From Sulfitobacter sp. M05 (lineage in GTDB: Bacteria > Pseudomonadota > Alphaproteobacteria > Rhodobacterales > Rhodobacteraceae): a stretch of 64,000 nt of DNA. The notes under the pieces are model-generated. The model saw nothing but the letters and a program-made list of their open reading frames with translations, ran no database searches and was not told the DNA's origin. A program made the position numbers and the translations under genes. This document shows positions 18,862 through 27,006 of the stretch, piece by piece. Positions within the stretch are counted from its first letter, which is position 1. Each line of letters opens with the position of its first letter. The DNA is taken from assembly GCF_029285175.1 (NCBI RefSeq), contig NZ_JABEDH010000001.1:310001-374000 (forward strand), in the 5' to 3' direction.

Positions 18862-18893
18862 GCGCTACGCCGGTTTGGATGCCGACGTAGCGC
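18862..18893. terminator. Bidirectional hairpin between convergent genes
   Basis: An 8-bp perfect stem GCGCTACG/CGTAGCGC, extended by inner C-G pairs, lies in the 114-base gap between two convergent genes. It has no long T-run on either side, but its position fits a shared terminator. Confidence 0.55.
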
Positions 18894-18917
18894 CTGTTGC
18901 TTCTTTGGTGCCTGAGG

Positions 18918-19481
18918 CTAGTTACATTCGCGCCAGCAGACCCGTGGGGCAAAACGTGGCCGGGTGAAGACAAAGTTTTTGATTTCGCGTCGTTCAAGGC
19001 CGGTTCTGAAGGGCGGTTCGTAGTTGCTCCAGGTTTCGACAAGCACGATGCGTTCGTTGTCCGGCATGACCGGCAGGCGGTTTGCCCAGTCGCGTACGTC
19101 GCCATTGCTCAGCTCTGGCTTACCACCGCTGGTCTTGGACCAATCCCGGTAAAAGCGCTGGTCGTCGCCATCATAGAACAGAGAGGTCACCCGCAGGGAT
19201 GAAAGGCTCTGGCTGTTGGACAGATATTCAAAGAGTTGCAGTGACCCGTCCAGATAGGCCTGATCCAGTGGGGCCGTCTCGCGGGAAATGGAATCGCCGA
19301 TGGTAAAGGCGGCCTTGTGGTTGATGCTGTAGGTGCGGAAGGCATGGAAGATGGAGAACACCGACAGAAAGGCCCAAAACATCACCGGCAGAACGATCAT
19401 TGCCTCAACCGCGATATTGCCGTCATCATCGCGCAGAAAGCCGCGCAATCGGGTTTTTATACGTGCTGTCCACATGTTCAC
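18918..19481 (-). CDS. TadE/TadG-like pilus assembly protein
   Basis: 187-residue protein with a short basic leader and then the TadE signature DDDGNIAVEAMIVLPVMFWAF, giving one membrane helix at about 20-45. The rest would be periplasmic and ends with a cysteine pair (VCWREC). TadE-like proteins are minor pseudopilins or accessories of Flp/Tad pili. It is the last gene of a three-gene run and overlaps the preceding gene by four bases. No tad secretion genes (cpaF, tadB, tadC) are in the window. Confidence 0.82.
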   Translation of the reverse strand: MNMWTARIKTRLRGFLRDDDGNIAVEAMIVLPVMFWAFLSVFSIFHAFRTYSINHKAAFTIGDSISRETAPLDQAYLDGSLQLFEYLSNSQSLSSLRVTSLFYDGDDQRFYRDWSKTSGGKPELSNGDVRDWANRLPVMPDNERIVLVETWSNYEPPFRTGLERREIKNFVFTRPRFAPRVCWRECN

Positions 19482-20014
19482 GGCTCCTGTACAAAGGCGG
19501 CGGTCGCGACCATTTTGGCTCTGCCGGTGCCGTCTTTTTCAAATTCATGGCCCAGACCGCTGGTCGGGTAGACTGGATTGAACCGGACACAGGCCCGCAA
19601 CATCATCACCTGGTTCGAGTCACCAAGCGTAAACCCACGCACCGGTTTGACCGGCAGGGAGGTGTCCACACAATCGACCTCTGCATCAAAGCGGGCAAAG
19701 GCGCGTGGATCGACGGATGTCATTTCTAGGCGCAGCGTTTCATCGCAGTTTTCCAACCAACCCGTATTGGCACAGATCATCTGTTTGATGTCGTCATGGG
19801 TGAAGGTTCTGTGGGTGTTCAGGCGGATGTAACGCACCGCGATGTCCAGACCCCGGTCCAGATACATCTGCCGCATCGAATAGATGCCCATTTCAACAGC
19901 CATCAGGAAAACACCAAACAGCAGTGGGACAAAAAGGGCGAATTCGACCACCATGGCAGAGCCGTCTTCGTCGCGGCGAAAGCGCCGCAGAAGCTTGCGT
20001 ATCGGATGTCTCAT
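19478..20014 (-). CDS. TadE-like pseudopilin
   Basis: 178-residue protein with the TadE N-terminal motif RRDEDGSAMVVEFALFVPLLFG, a Glu within the hydrophobic helix as in prepilin-like proteins, and a periplasmic domain with four cysteines (CANTGWLENC, then DCVD and RACVRF). It overlaps both neighbours by four bases (ATGA-type), so all three are translationally coupled. It probably acts with the VWA protein encoded just upstream. Confidence 0.85.
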   Translation of the reverse strand: MRHPIRKLLRRFRRDEDGSAMVVEFALFVPLLFGVFLMAVEMGIYSMRQMYLDRGLDIAVRYIRLNTHRTFTHDDIKQMICANTGWLENCDETLRLEMTSVDPRAFARFDAEVDCVDTSLPVKPVRGFTLGDSNQVMMLRACVRFNPVYPTSGLGHEFEKDGTGRAKMVATAAFVQEP

Positions 20015-21459
20015 TGTGTGAGCCTCAACTGGTTAATCTGGCGTGCAATGGATGCAAATGCTTCGCTGATCTCGATCCCTTCCACCCGGAAAAAGTGGCT
20101 GGGTGAAGAGGCGCAATTGCGCATGACGTCGGCACCGTGGTCGCTTACTTCAAATCCGATTGACCAGATGACAATGTTGTTGTCCTTGGCCGCGTCGCAA
20201 ATGTCGCTCAGCAGGGCGTCGGCTTTGCTTGGCGTGTATTTGGTCGTTCTCCAGCGCCAGTGGTCACGGGATCGGACGTGCCGGTTCAGGTAGTACCCTA
20301 GCGGATACTTGCTCCAGTGTACCCTGTGGCTTTGTCTGGAGTAATAGTCTGGGTGGATCCGTCTTGTAGTGACGTTTTCACCGTCGGTCATCAGGATGAT
20401 TGTCTTGAGCGTCTCGTTTGATTCCGGCACATCAGGATCGGCATAGGCGGCGGGCCGGTCCAGAAACGGCTGGTCGACACCCAGCGCGGCGTTGAAGTCC
20501 TGCCATGCAGGGTCAAGCATACCGACGCCCCATTTCATACCCAAATGAATGGCTGTATTGGCACGGGGACGGAACTGGTTGATCTGCGCCTTCAGCGCCT
20601 CTTTATTCTGCGAAAATGCCGTGATTTCTTCGTAAGACCGTTTGGGGCAGCCGGGATTGGAGATCGAATCCTCGCTACGGCTGCCGCTCCATCGGTAACC
20701 GGCATCAAAGTGCTGCATGTGTTCATAAGGTTCAGCGCCGTGCGTTGAACCAGCAAGAATTGCAGGGTTGGTGAAGTCTAGATCGGTGAAATCAATACAG
20801 AATGAATAGTCGTGCAAGCGGTTAACATTCATCTGCGAGAAGATTCTTTCACCAGCATTTACCTGCGCAGTGTAGGGCACAACGTTGATCGAAATCAGAT
20901 CTTCGGTTTCGTCTTTCAGAACCGCGTCAAGAAATTCGCCAGCGGCGACTTGCAGGTTGCCCATTCTGCCATTTCGCCCCATCGACCCAGAGATATCGAG
21001 AACCATCGAAATCTCGACCTTACTCACCCGTTCCTCGGCGGTTGATATGCCGGGCACGTCCAAAGTGGGGACCCCCAGAAAATCCATGAACTGGGTGTCG
21101 AAAGTTGTGGTCGCGTCAACCGTAACTGTGCGGTAATTCAGGCCTTGGTCTACGTTAACCTGCGAGACGAAATCGGCCATGCCGGATTTGGCGAAATAGT
21201 CGCGCACAACGGCTTCGGGGTCCAGCTCCTGATCCAGATCAGCGGCGGCCAACACAGCCCGGTCGGCGACCGCCTGAATGCGGGTCCGTTCCATTTCGTG
21301 GCGCATCATGTCCACCCCGATGCCACCGATCAGCACAATCATAAAGATCATCAGGCATGCAAAGGCCGTGACAACCCCATCTTCTTCTTTCGCAAAATTG
21401 CGATAGAACATCGCCAGATCCTGTCGATCTGAGCGTTTTTTACGCAGAATTTTTGTCAT
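20011..21459 (-). CDS. TadG-like protein with von Willebrand factor A domain
   Basis: 482-residue envelope protein. The start is placed at an ATG (21459) with GGAAAGG nine bases before it; a GTG at 21486 would add nine residues without a better site. The N-terminal TadG module (FAKEEDGVVTAFACLMIFMIVLIGGIGVDMMRHE) anchors it in the membrane. From about residue 150 a VWA domain begins with the metal site DISGS (155-159) and later IILMTDGENVT. It includes a large Tyr/Arg-rich insertion near DYYSRQSHRVHW. TadG proteins are linked to Tad pilus assembly or surface adhesion. Confidence 0.87.
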   Translation of the reverse strand: MTKILRKKRSDRQDLAMFYRNFAKEEDGVVTAFACLMIFMIVLIGGIGVDMMRHEMERTRIQAVADRAVLAAADLDQELDPEAVVRDYFAKSGMADFVSQVNVDQGLNYRTVTVDATTTFDTQFMDFLGVPTLDVPGISTAEERVSKVEISMVLDISGSMGRNGRMGNLQVAAGEFLDAVLKDETEDLISINVVPYTAQVNAGERIFSQMNVNRLHDYSFCIDFTDLDFTNPAILAGSTHGAEPYEHMQHFDAGYRWSGSRSEDSISNPGCPKRSYEEITAFSQNKEALKAQINQFRPRANTAIHLGMKWGVGMLDPAWQDFNAALGVDQPFLDRPAAYADPDVPESNETLKTIILMTDGENVTTRRIHPDYYSRQSHRVHWSKYPLGYYLNRHVRSRDHWRWRTTKYTPSKADALLSDICDAAKDNNIVIWSIGFEVSDHGADVMRNCASSPSHFFRVEGIEISEAFASIARQINQLRLTQ

Positions 21460-21847
21460 CGTCGTTAACCTTTCCAGCCAAACCACCTCAGGGCATCCCA
21501 GACATGCGGGCGGACTTTTCCTTGGGACTGTTGTGCCCTGCCAACGTGGCGGAAATGGGGCGAATTATTGGCAAATAAAGGTATTTTAAGTGGTTTTTAC
21601 TCAACTGTGAGGCAAAAAGCAGGACCGCTGTTTCCGGTTTATGCACAGTCGGGTCATAGACCGGCAGAATGGTGCGAAGGAGCTTTTCGCCTCAGAGCAA
21701 CGGAAGAGGCGAAATATTAACGATTAATAAAGTCGCACCTTTCACATACCAACGGTAGGGTAAGGATGGGCACCCTGATCCACGCCGAGTCGCGATGACA
21801 CTTCAGGCCAAGATGAAACTGCCCCCAAAAAAGGACAGGAGAGACCG
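21460..21847. other. Divergent intergenic region between the TadG-like and glutamate dehydrogenase genes
   Basis: No gene is seen in these 388 bases. The part nearest the dehydrogenase is AT-rich (ATTAACGATTAATAAAG around 21717-21733) and probably holds its promoter. At 21685-21714 a 9-bp perfect stem TTTCGCCTC/GAGGCGAAA encloses a 12-base loop; it lies about 135 bases before the dehydrogenase ATG. The rest shows no recognisable motif. Confidence 0.6.
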
Positions 21848-23278
21848 ATGCAGTCTTCTAACGAACCGAGTTTCCGCGAAAGCGTGGACATAATGTTTAA
21901 CCGTGCCGTCGCTCTGATGGACCTCCAGCCCGGGCTGGAGGAGAAAATCCGGGTCTGTAACGCCACTTATACGGTGCGTTTCGGTGTGCGCCTGCGCGGC
22001 AGAATCCAGACATTTACCGGTTACCGTTCGGTGCATTCCGAACATATGGAGCCGGTCAAGGGCGGGATCCGCTATTCACTGGGTGTGAACCAGAACGAGG
22101 TCGAGGCGCTTGCGGCTTTGATGACCTATAAATGTGCCTTGGTCGAAGCCCCGTTTGGCGGCTCTAAGGGGGGGCTGTGTATTGATCCGCGCGAATATGA
22201 CGATCACGAGCTTGAGCTGATCACCCGCCGCTTTGCCTATGAGTTGATCAAGCGCGACATGATCAACCCGGCGCAAAACGTGCCCGCCCCCGACATGGGC
22301 ACCGGCGAGCGCGAGATGGCGTGGATTGCGGATCAATATAAGCGTATGAACACAACCGACATCAACGGTGTTGCCTGTGTCACCGGGAAGCCGACCAACG
22401 CGGGTGGTATCCAGGGCCGTACCGAGGCCACAGGGCGCGGTGTGCAATATGCGCTGCACGCGTTTTTCCGCGATGCGCAGGGCATGGTAAAGGCTGGCCT
22501 GACCGGCAAGCTTGAGGGCAAGCGCGTTGTTGTGCAGGGGCTGGGCAATGTGGGCTATCACGCGGCCAAGTTCCTGAGCGAAGAAGACGGCTGCAAGATC
22601 ACTGCGATCATCGAACGTGATGGTGGGTTGCACGATGAAAACGGTTTGGATGTTCAGGCGGTCTATGACTGGATTGGCAAACACGGCACGATCACGGGCT
22701 ATCCGCATGGCACGTTGGAGACTGACGGGGCGAAACTGCTGGAACTGGATTGCGACATCCTGATCCCAGCGGCCCTTGAAGGGGTGATCAACCTGACCAA
22801 CGCGGACCGTGTCAAAGCTCCGTTGATCATTGAGGCTGCTAATGGTCCGGTCACAGCTGGCGCAGATGAGATTTTGCGCGACAAGGGCTGTGTCATTGTG
22901 CCGGATATGTATGCCAACGCCGGTGGTGTGACTGTGTCTTACTTCGAGTGGGTCAAAAACCTGAGCCATATCCGCTTTGGCCGGATGCAGCGTCGTCAGG
23001 AAGAAGCGCGTCACCAATTGGTGGTTGACGAACTGGAACGCCTGTCCGCTGACAGTGGCATTGGTTGGCAGCTGAGCCCGAACTTCAAGGAAAAGTACCT
23101 GCGCGGTGCGGGCGAGCTTGAGCTGGTGCGCTCTGGTCTGGATGACACGATGTCGACGGCCTATCAGTCGATGGCTGATGTCTGGCATGGGCGCGACGAT
23201 GTAAAAGACCTGCGGACGGCGGCCTATCTGGTGTCGATCGACAAGGTTGCATCCAGTTATCGCGCCAAGGGTCTGTGA
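21848..23278 (+). CDS. Glu/Leu/Phe/Val dehydrogenase family protein, probable glutamate dehydrogenase
   Basis: Catalyses reversible oxidative deamination of an amino acid, most likely glutamate to 2-oxoglutarate. The 476-residue protein keeps the three active-site lysines: K71 in PVKGGIRYS, K95 in MTYKCALVE and K107 in GGSKGGL. The NAD(P) site is VVQGLGNVGYHAAK near residues 225-240. The length and GIQGRTEATGRGV stretch fit glutamate dehydrogenases more than leucine dehydrogenases. A GGAGA site precedes the ATG, and a strong hairpin follows the stop codon. It appears to be a single-gene unit. Confidence 0.92.
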   Translation: MQSSNEPSFRESVDIMFNRAVALMDLQPGLEEKIRVCNATYTVRFGVRLRGRIQTFTGYRSVHSEHMEPVKGGIRYSLGVNQNEVEALAALMTYKCALVEAPFGGSKGGLCIDPREYDDHELELITRRFAYELIKRDMINPAQNVPAPDMGTGEREMAWIADQYKRMNTTDINGVACVTGKPTNAGGIQGRTEATGRGVQYALHAFFRDAQGMVKAGLTGKLEGKRVVVQGLGNVGYHAAKFLSEEDGCKITAIIERDGGLHDENGLDVQAVYDWIGKHGTITGYPHGTLETDGAKLLELDCDILIPAALEGVINLTNADRVKAPLIIEAANGPVTAGADEILRDKGCVIVPDMYANAGGVTVSYFEWVKNLSHIRFGRMQRRQEEARHQLVVDELERLSADSGIGWQLSPNFKEKYLRGAGELELVRSGLDDTMSTAYQSMADVWHGRDDVKDLRTAAYLVSIDKVASSYRAKGL

Positions 23279-23302
23279 TCCGCTGATCCATACGGATTTT
23301 AT

Positions 23303-23327
23303 GGAAAGGGCGGATGTCGCCCTTTCC
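23303..23327 (+). terminator. Terminator hairpin of the glutamate dehydrogenase gene
   Basis: A perfect 10-bp stem GGAAAGGGCG/CGCCCTTTCC with a five-base loop starts 25 bases after the stop codon. The T-run is poor, but stem strength and position support termination. Confidence 0.7.
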
Positions 23328-23424
23328 ACTTGCTACCGGCAGGCCAAAGGTGGCACCGCCGCAGCCGCCATACCATAGCCGTGTGTGACAAAGACGTGCG
23401 CCTGTGGTGGGCCCGGCTCTGGAA

Positions 23425-23443
23425 TATTCAGGAAAATTGAATA
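23425..23443. promoter_or_regulatory. Inverted repeat upstream of ada
   Basis: TATTCA and TGAATA form a 6-bp perfect inverted repeat around a 7-base AT-rich spacer, 52 bases before the chosen ada start. It could be an operator or simply part of the promoter. Confidence 0.3.
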
Positions 23444-23494
23444 GACGCCCGATCCTGGGCGGACAGGCCGCGCGCGGTGGCTTATGCATGTGGC

Positions 23495-24562
23495 ATGATG
23501 TTTGATTTTTCTGATGACGGGGCGCTTTATGCGGCCTTGCTGGCGCGGGATGCGCGGTTTGATGGACGGGCCTATGTCGGCGTGACCTCTACCGGGGTTT
23601 TCTGTCGCCTGACCTGCCCGGCGCGCAAGCCTAAGCGCGAGAACTGTGTGTTTTTCGAAACCATGGGGGCCTGTATCGAGGCCGGTTTTCGGGCCTGCAA
23701 ACGCTGCCATCCCATGGCACCGGCGGCGCAGGCCGACCCGGCCATCGCGGCGCTGTTAGCGGGGCTGCGCGATGATCCGGCGCGGCGCTGGCTGGAGCGC
23801 GATGTGATTGCCATGGGCTTTGATCCGTCTACGGTGCGGCGCGCCTTCAAGCGGCATTTCGGCATGACCTTTCTTGAAATGGCGCGGCTGACACGGTTGC
23901 GCACAGGGGCGGCCGTTTTGCCGGAGGGCAGGCGGGTGATTGATGCGCAGATGGAAGCTTCTTATGACAGCCCCGCTGCCTTTCGACGCGCCTTTGCCAA
24001 CTGGCTGGGGCTGTCGCCCTCAAAGTTTGTGCAGAATGCCACACTGCGGGCGGATTGGATCGAGACCAAGCTGGGGCCGATGATTGCGGTGAGCGACAAA
24101 CACGCGCTGCATTTGCTGGAATTTGCCGAACGCAAGGCGCTGCCCGGCGAGTTGAAGCGGCTCTATGCGCTTGCCAAGGGATCGTTGGGGTTTGGCCGCT
24201 TTGCGCCAACGGATCAGATCGAGACCGAGATGGCGGCGTTTATGGACGGGCGATCCGCTGATTTTCACACCCGGCTGGCCCCTTTGGGGACGCCATTCAC
24301 CCAAGAGGTCTGGCGCGCCCTGCGTGATATTCCAGCCGGTGAAACCCGATCATATGGCGAGGTCGCCAAGAGGATGGGCCGCCCTGAAGCGACGCGCGCT
24401 GTGGCGCGGGCCAATGGGGCAAATCCGATTGCCATCGTGATCCCCTGTCACCGCGTGATCGGGGCTGATGGGGCGTTAACGGGATATGGTGGTGGCTTGT
24501 GGCGCAAACAGGCGTTGATCGAAATGGAGCGCGGATTTGCGCAAAGAAAGGGGACCAGATGA
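23495..24562 (+). CDS. ada: Ada-type methylated-DNA repair protein and transcriptional activator
   Basis: Removes methyl groups from DNA and, once methylated, activates alkylation-response genes. The N-terminal zinc domain has its four cysteines at 37, 41, 68 and 71, one residue short of the E. coli positions. An AraC-like helix-turn-helix follows (about 85-165). The C-terminal O6-methylguanine methyltransferase domain has the acceptor in IPCHRVIG. The start is taken at the first of two adjacent ATGs, which restores the family N-terminus; a GTG 18 bases earlier is also in frame. Its stop overlaps the next gene. All parts are intact, at 355 residues. Confidence 0.93.
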   Translation: MMFDFSDDGALYAALLARDARFDGRAYVGVTSTGVFCRLTCPARKPKRENCVFFETMGACIEAGFRACKRCHPMAPAAQADPAIAALLAGLRDDPARRWLERDVIAMGFDPSTVRRAFKRHFGMTFLEMARLTRLRTGAAVLPEGRRVIDAQMEASYDSPAAFRRAFANWLGLSPSKFVQNATLRADWIETKLGPMIAVSDKHALHLLEFAERKALPGELKRLYALAKGSLGFGRFAPTDQIETEMAAFMDGRSADFHTRLAPLGTPFTQEVWRALRDIPAGETRSYGEVAKRMGRPEATRAVARANGANPIAIVIPCHRVIGADGALTGYGGGLWRKQALIEMERGFAQRKGTR

Positions 24563-25305
24563 CCGGATTTTCAGAGAAAGCGGCGGCGTTCAGGGGGCTG
24601 CACGTGAAGGGGCAGCCATTGGTTCTGCATAACATTTGGGATGCCGGATCTGCCAAGGCTGTGGCCGAAGCAGGGGCAAGTGCCGTGGCCACTGGCAGCT
24701 GGGCGGTGGCCGCAGCGCAGGGGTTTGGGGATGGCGAGGCATTGCCGATGGCGGAGGCGCTGCGGGTGGCGGGGCAGGTGGTGGATGCTGTGACCGTGCC
24801 GGTAAGCGTGGATTTCGAAGGCGGCTATGCGCTGGCCGCCACGGAGGTGGCGGTGAATGCGGTCTTATTGCGCGAAGCCGGTGCGGTTGGCATGAACTTT
24901 GAGGACCGCGTGGTTGGCGGCGAGGGGTTACATGCGATTGATGTACAGGTGGCGCGGGTTGCTGCGGTGCGGGCGGCAGTCGGCCCGGATTTTTTCATCA
25001 ATGCACGTACGGATGTGTTTTTCTGCGGGGATAGCGCAGCGATGGCCGATCAGATGGCACAGGCCGTTTTACGCGCCAAAGCCTATGCGCAGGCCGGGGC
25101 GGACGGGATTTTTGTGCCGGGTCTGGCCGATGTTGTGCAGGTGGCACAGTTTTGTGCGGCGCAGAATCTGCCGGTGAATGTGATGCGGATGGGGGATGCC
25201 GTCACGATCGAAGCTTTGGCCGAGGCCGGTGTGGCACGGGTCAGTCACGGACCGGGGCCCTATTTGGCGGCGATGCAGGCACTGAGTGCAACGGTGGCCG
25301 AATAA
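24559..25305 (+). CDS. Isocitrate lyase/phosphoenolpyruvate mutase family protein
   Basis: TIM-barrel C-C or P-C bond lyase of 248 residues. Family features are LHNIWDAGSAKAVAEAG, VSVDFEGGYA with metal-binding acidic residues, GMNFEDRVVGG and the FINARTDVFF strand. The usual active-site KKCGH loop of true isocitrate lyases is missing, which places it with the small PEP-mutase-like/oxaloacetate-hydrolase-like members of unknown substrate. Its ATG overlaps the ada stop (ATGA), so the two are co-translated. Whether it has any part in alkylation repair is unknown. Confidence 0.88.
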   Translation: MTGFSEKAAAFRGLHVKGQPLVLHNIWDAGSAKAVAEAGASAVATGSWAVAAAQGFGDGEALPMAEALRVAGQVVDAVTVPVSVDFEGGYALAATEVAVNAVLLREAGAVGMNFEDRVVGGEGLHAIDVQVARVAAVRAAVGPDFFINARTDVFFCGDSAAMADQMAQAVLRAKAYAQAGADGIFVPGLADVVQVAQFCAAQNLPVNVMRMGDAVTIEALAEAGVARVSHGPGPYLAAMQALSATVAE

Positions 25306-25395
25306 TGTCGCTGCCGGACAAGAGGGTATAAAAAGCCGTTGTACCCTTGGGCCGGTGCTGCCTTTATGGTGGGAAGGGTTACGGGAGAGAACGAC

Positions 25396-26649
25396 ATGCG
25401 GTTTTCGGGGTTGCGGGTGCTGCGCGAAGGGCTGAGCGGCAATAAGGGCTGGACGCCCCATTGGCGAGATCCCGAACCCAAGGCGGAATATGACGCGGTG
25501 ATCATCGGTGGCGGTGGTCATGGGTTAAGCACGGCTTATTATCTGGCCAAGAACCACGGCATGACCAATATTGCGGTATTGGAAAAGGGCTATCTTGGGG
25601 GTGGTAATGTTGGGCGAAACACCACCATTGTGCGGGCGAACTATGGGCTTGAGGGCAATTCGCAGTTTTATTCCCATTCGTTGAAGCTGTGGGAAAACCT
25701 TGAGCAGGACCTGAATTATAACGCGATGATGTCGCAGCGCGGGGTCTTGATGCTGTGTCACTCCGACGGTCAGCGCGACGCCTTTGCGCGGCGGGGCAAC
25801 ATGATGGTGTCGCAGGGCGATGATGCGGAGCTGCTGAGCGCCGAGCGCGTGCGGCACCTGCTGCCCTATCTGGATTTCGACAACACGCGCTTTCCGATTT
25901 ATGGCGGGTTGCTGCACCGGCGTGGCGGTACGGCGCGCCATGATGCGGTGGCTTGGGGATATGCGCGGGGGGCCGACCAGCACGGTGTTGATCTTATTCA
26001 GCAGTGCGAGGTGACCGGGATTGATATCGAAAACGGTGTGGTCAAAGGGGTGCAGACCACACGCGGCGCGATCCGGGCCAAGAAAGTCGGCGTGGTTGTT
26101 GCCGGGCGCTCGGGGCAGGTGGCGGCCATGGCCGGGATGCGCCTGCCGATTGAGAGCCATGTGTTGCAGGCCTTTGTTACCGAAGGCATCAAACCGGTGA
26201 TTGACCATGTGGTCAGCTTTGGCATGGGGCATTTCTATATCAGCCAGTCCGACAAGGGCGGCCTGGTCTTTGGCGGTGATCTGGATTTCTACGCCTCTTA
26301 TGCGCAGCGCGGCAATATGCCGATGATGGAGCATGTGATGGAAGCGGGCATGACCCTGATGCCGATGATCGGCAAGGCCAAGGTTTTGCGCAGTTGGGGC
26401 GGGATCATGGACATGACGCCGGATGGTTCCCCCATCATCGACAAGACCGAAACCGAGGGTTTGTTTGTCAATTGCGGCTGGTGTTACGGCGGGTTCAAGG
26501 CGGTGCCCGGATCGGGGGATGCATTTGCCCATCTGATGGCCACAGGCAATCGCCATGAAGCGGCGGCGAAATTCCGGCTGGACCGGTTCCGCACCGGGGT
26601 CGGATTGATGGATGAAGAGGCGACCGGTTCGCAGCATAATTTGCACTAG
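25396..26649 (+). CDS. soxB: Sarcosine oxidase, beta subunit
   Basis: FAD- and FMN-binding subunit of heterotetrameric sarcosine oxidase, which converts sarcosine to glycine with formation of methylenetetrahydrofolate. The start is the ATG at 25396 after GGGAGAG, giving 417 residues as in known SoxB. The Rossmann motif VIIGGGGHGLSTAYYLA lies at about 35-51, and the RNTTIVRANY segment contains the expected flavin-contact region. The FVNCGWCYGGFKAVPGSG C-terminal stretch is typical. It begins the soxBDAG operon; the usual glyA, folD or purU neighbours are absent here. Confidence 0.96.
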   Translation: MRFSGLRVLREGLSGNKGWTPHWRDPEPKAEYDAVIIGGGGHGLSTAYYLAKNHGMTNIAVLEKGYLGGGNVGRNTTIVRANYGLEGNSQFYSHSLKLWENLEQDLNYNAMMSQRGVLMLCHSDGQRDAFARRGNMMVSQGDDAELLSAERVRHLLPYLDFDNTRFPIYGGLLHRRGGTARHDAVAWGYARGADQHGVDLIQQCEVTGIDIENGVVKGVQTTRGAIRAKKVGVVVAGRSGQVAAMAGMRLPIESHVLQAFVTEGIKPVIDHVVSFGMGHFYISQSDKGGLVFGGDLDFYASYAQRGNMPMMEHVMEAGMTLMPMIGKAKVLRSWGGIMDMTPDGSPIIDKTETEGLFVNCGWCYGGFKAVPGSGDAFAHLMATGNRHEAAAKFRLDRFRTGVGLMDEEATGSQHNLH

Positions 26650-26659
26650 CGGGGATGAG

Positions 26660-26728
26660 ATGGCGGGATTGAGTTTAGAGGGCAAGATGAAGCCGGGGGG
26701 CGGTGCTGCGATGGGGGTGTTGGTGTGA
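26660..26728 (+). CDS. Possible 22-residue leader peptide between soxB and soxD
   Basis: A short reading frame with GGGG five bases before its ATG runs through the soxB-soxD gap. Its stop overlaps the soxD GTG as GTGTGA/GTGAGA. It starts MAGLSLEGKMKPGGG. The tight overlap would couple its translation to soxD. Coding cannot be shown from the sequence alone, and a nearly identical 30-base segment lies upstream of ribBX in a different context. Confidence 0.3.
   Translation: MAGLSLEGKMKPGGGAAMGVLV
26663..26693 (+). repeat. Copy 1 of a 30-base intergenic repeat
   Basis: Starts GCGGGATTGAGTTTA and ends GGGCAAGATGAAGC. It is identical to 43838-43867 apart from one extra G in the middle. It lies between soxB and soxD, inside the possible leader peptide. 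Confidence 0.8.
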
Positions 26729-27006
26729 GAATTGAATGTCCTTTATGTGGCGACCGCGACCGGCGGGAGTTTTATTATCAAGGTGCTGCCGTGATGTTGG
26801 CGCGTCCTGAGGCCACTGCCGGCGTTGAGGCCTGGGATGACTATCTGCATCTGCGGGAGAACCCGGCAGGGGTGACAGAGGAGCTGTGGCAGCATGAAGC
26901 GGGTTGTGCGGCATGGCTGGTGGTGCGCCGCGACACCCGCACCCACGAGATTTCCGAGGTGACGCTGGCGGCAGATGTAAAGCGCAGCATGGGAGTGGCA
27001 TCATGA
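26725..27006 (+). CDS. soxD: Sarcosine oxidase, delta subunit
   Basis: Small zinc-binding subunit of heterotetrameric sarcosine oxidase, 93 residues with a GTG start. The N-terminal CPLCGDRDRREFYYQG motif supplies zinc ligands Cys5 and Cys8. The GCAAWLVVRRDTRTHEI segment is typical of SoxD. Its TGA overlaps the soxA ATG (ATGA), so subunit production is coupled. Confidence 0.95.
   Translation: MRIECPLCGDRDRREFYYQGAAVMLARPEATAGVEAWDDYLHLRENPAGVTEELWQHEAGCAAWLVVRRDTRTHEISEVTLAADVKRSMGVAS

Noticed and set aside
22076..23329. 417-codon open frame on the minus strand
   Set aside because: It is antisense to the glutamate dehydrogenase gene and has no recognisable domain.
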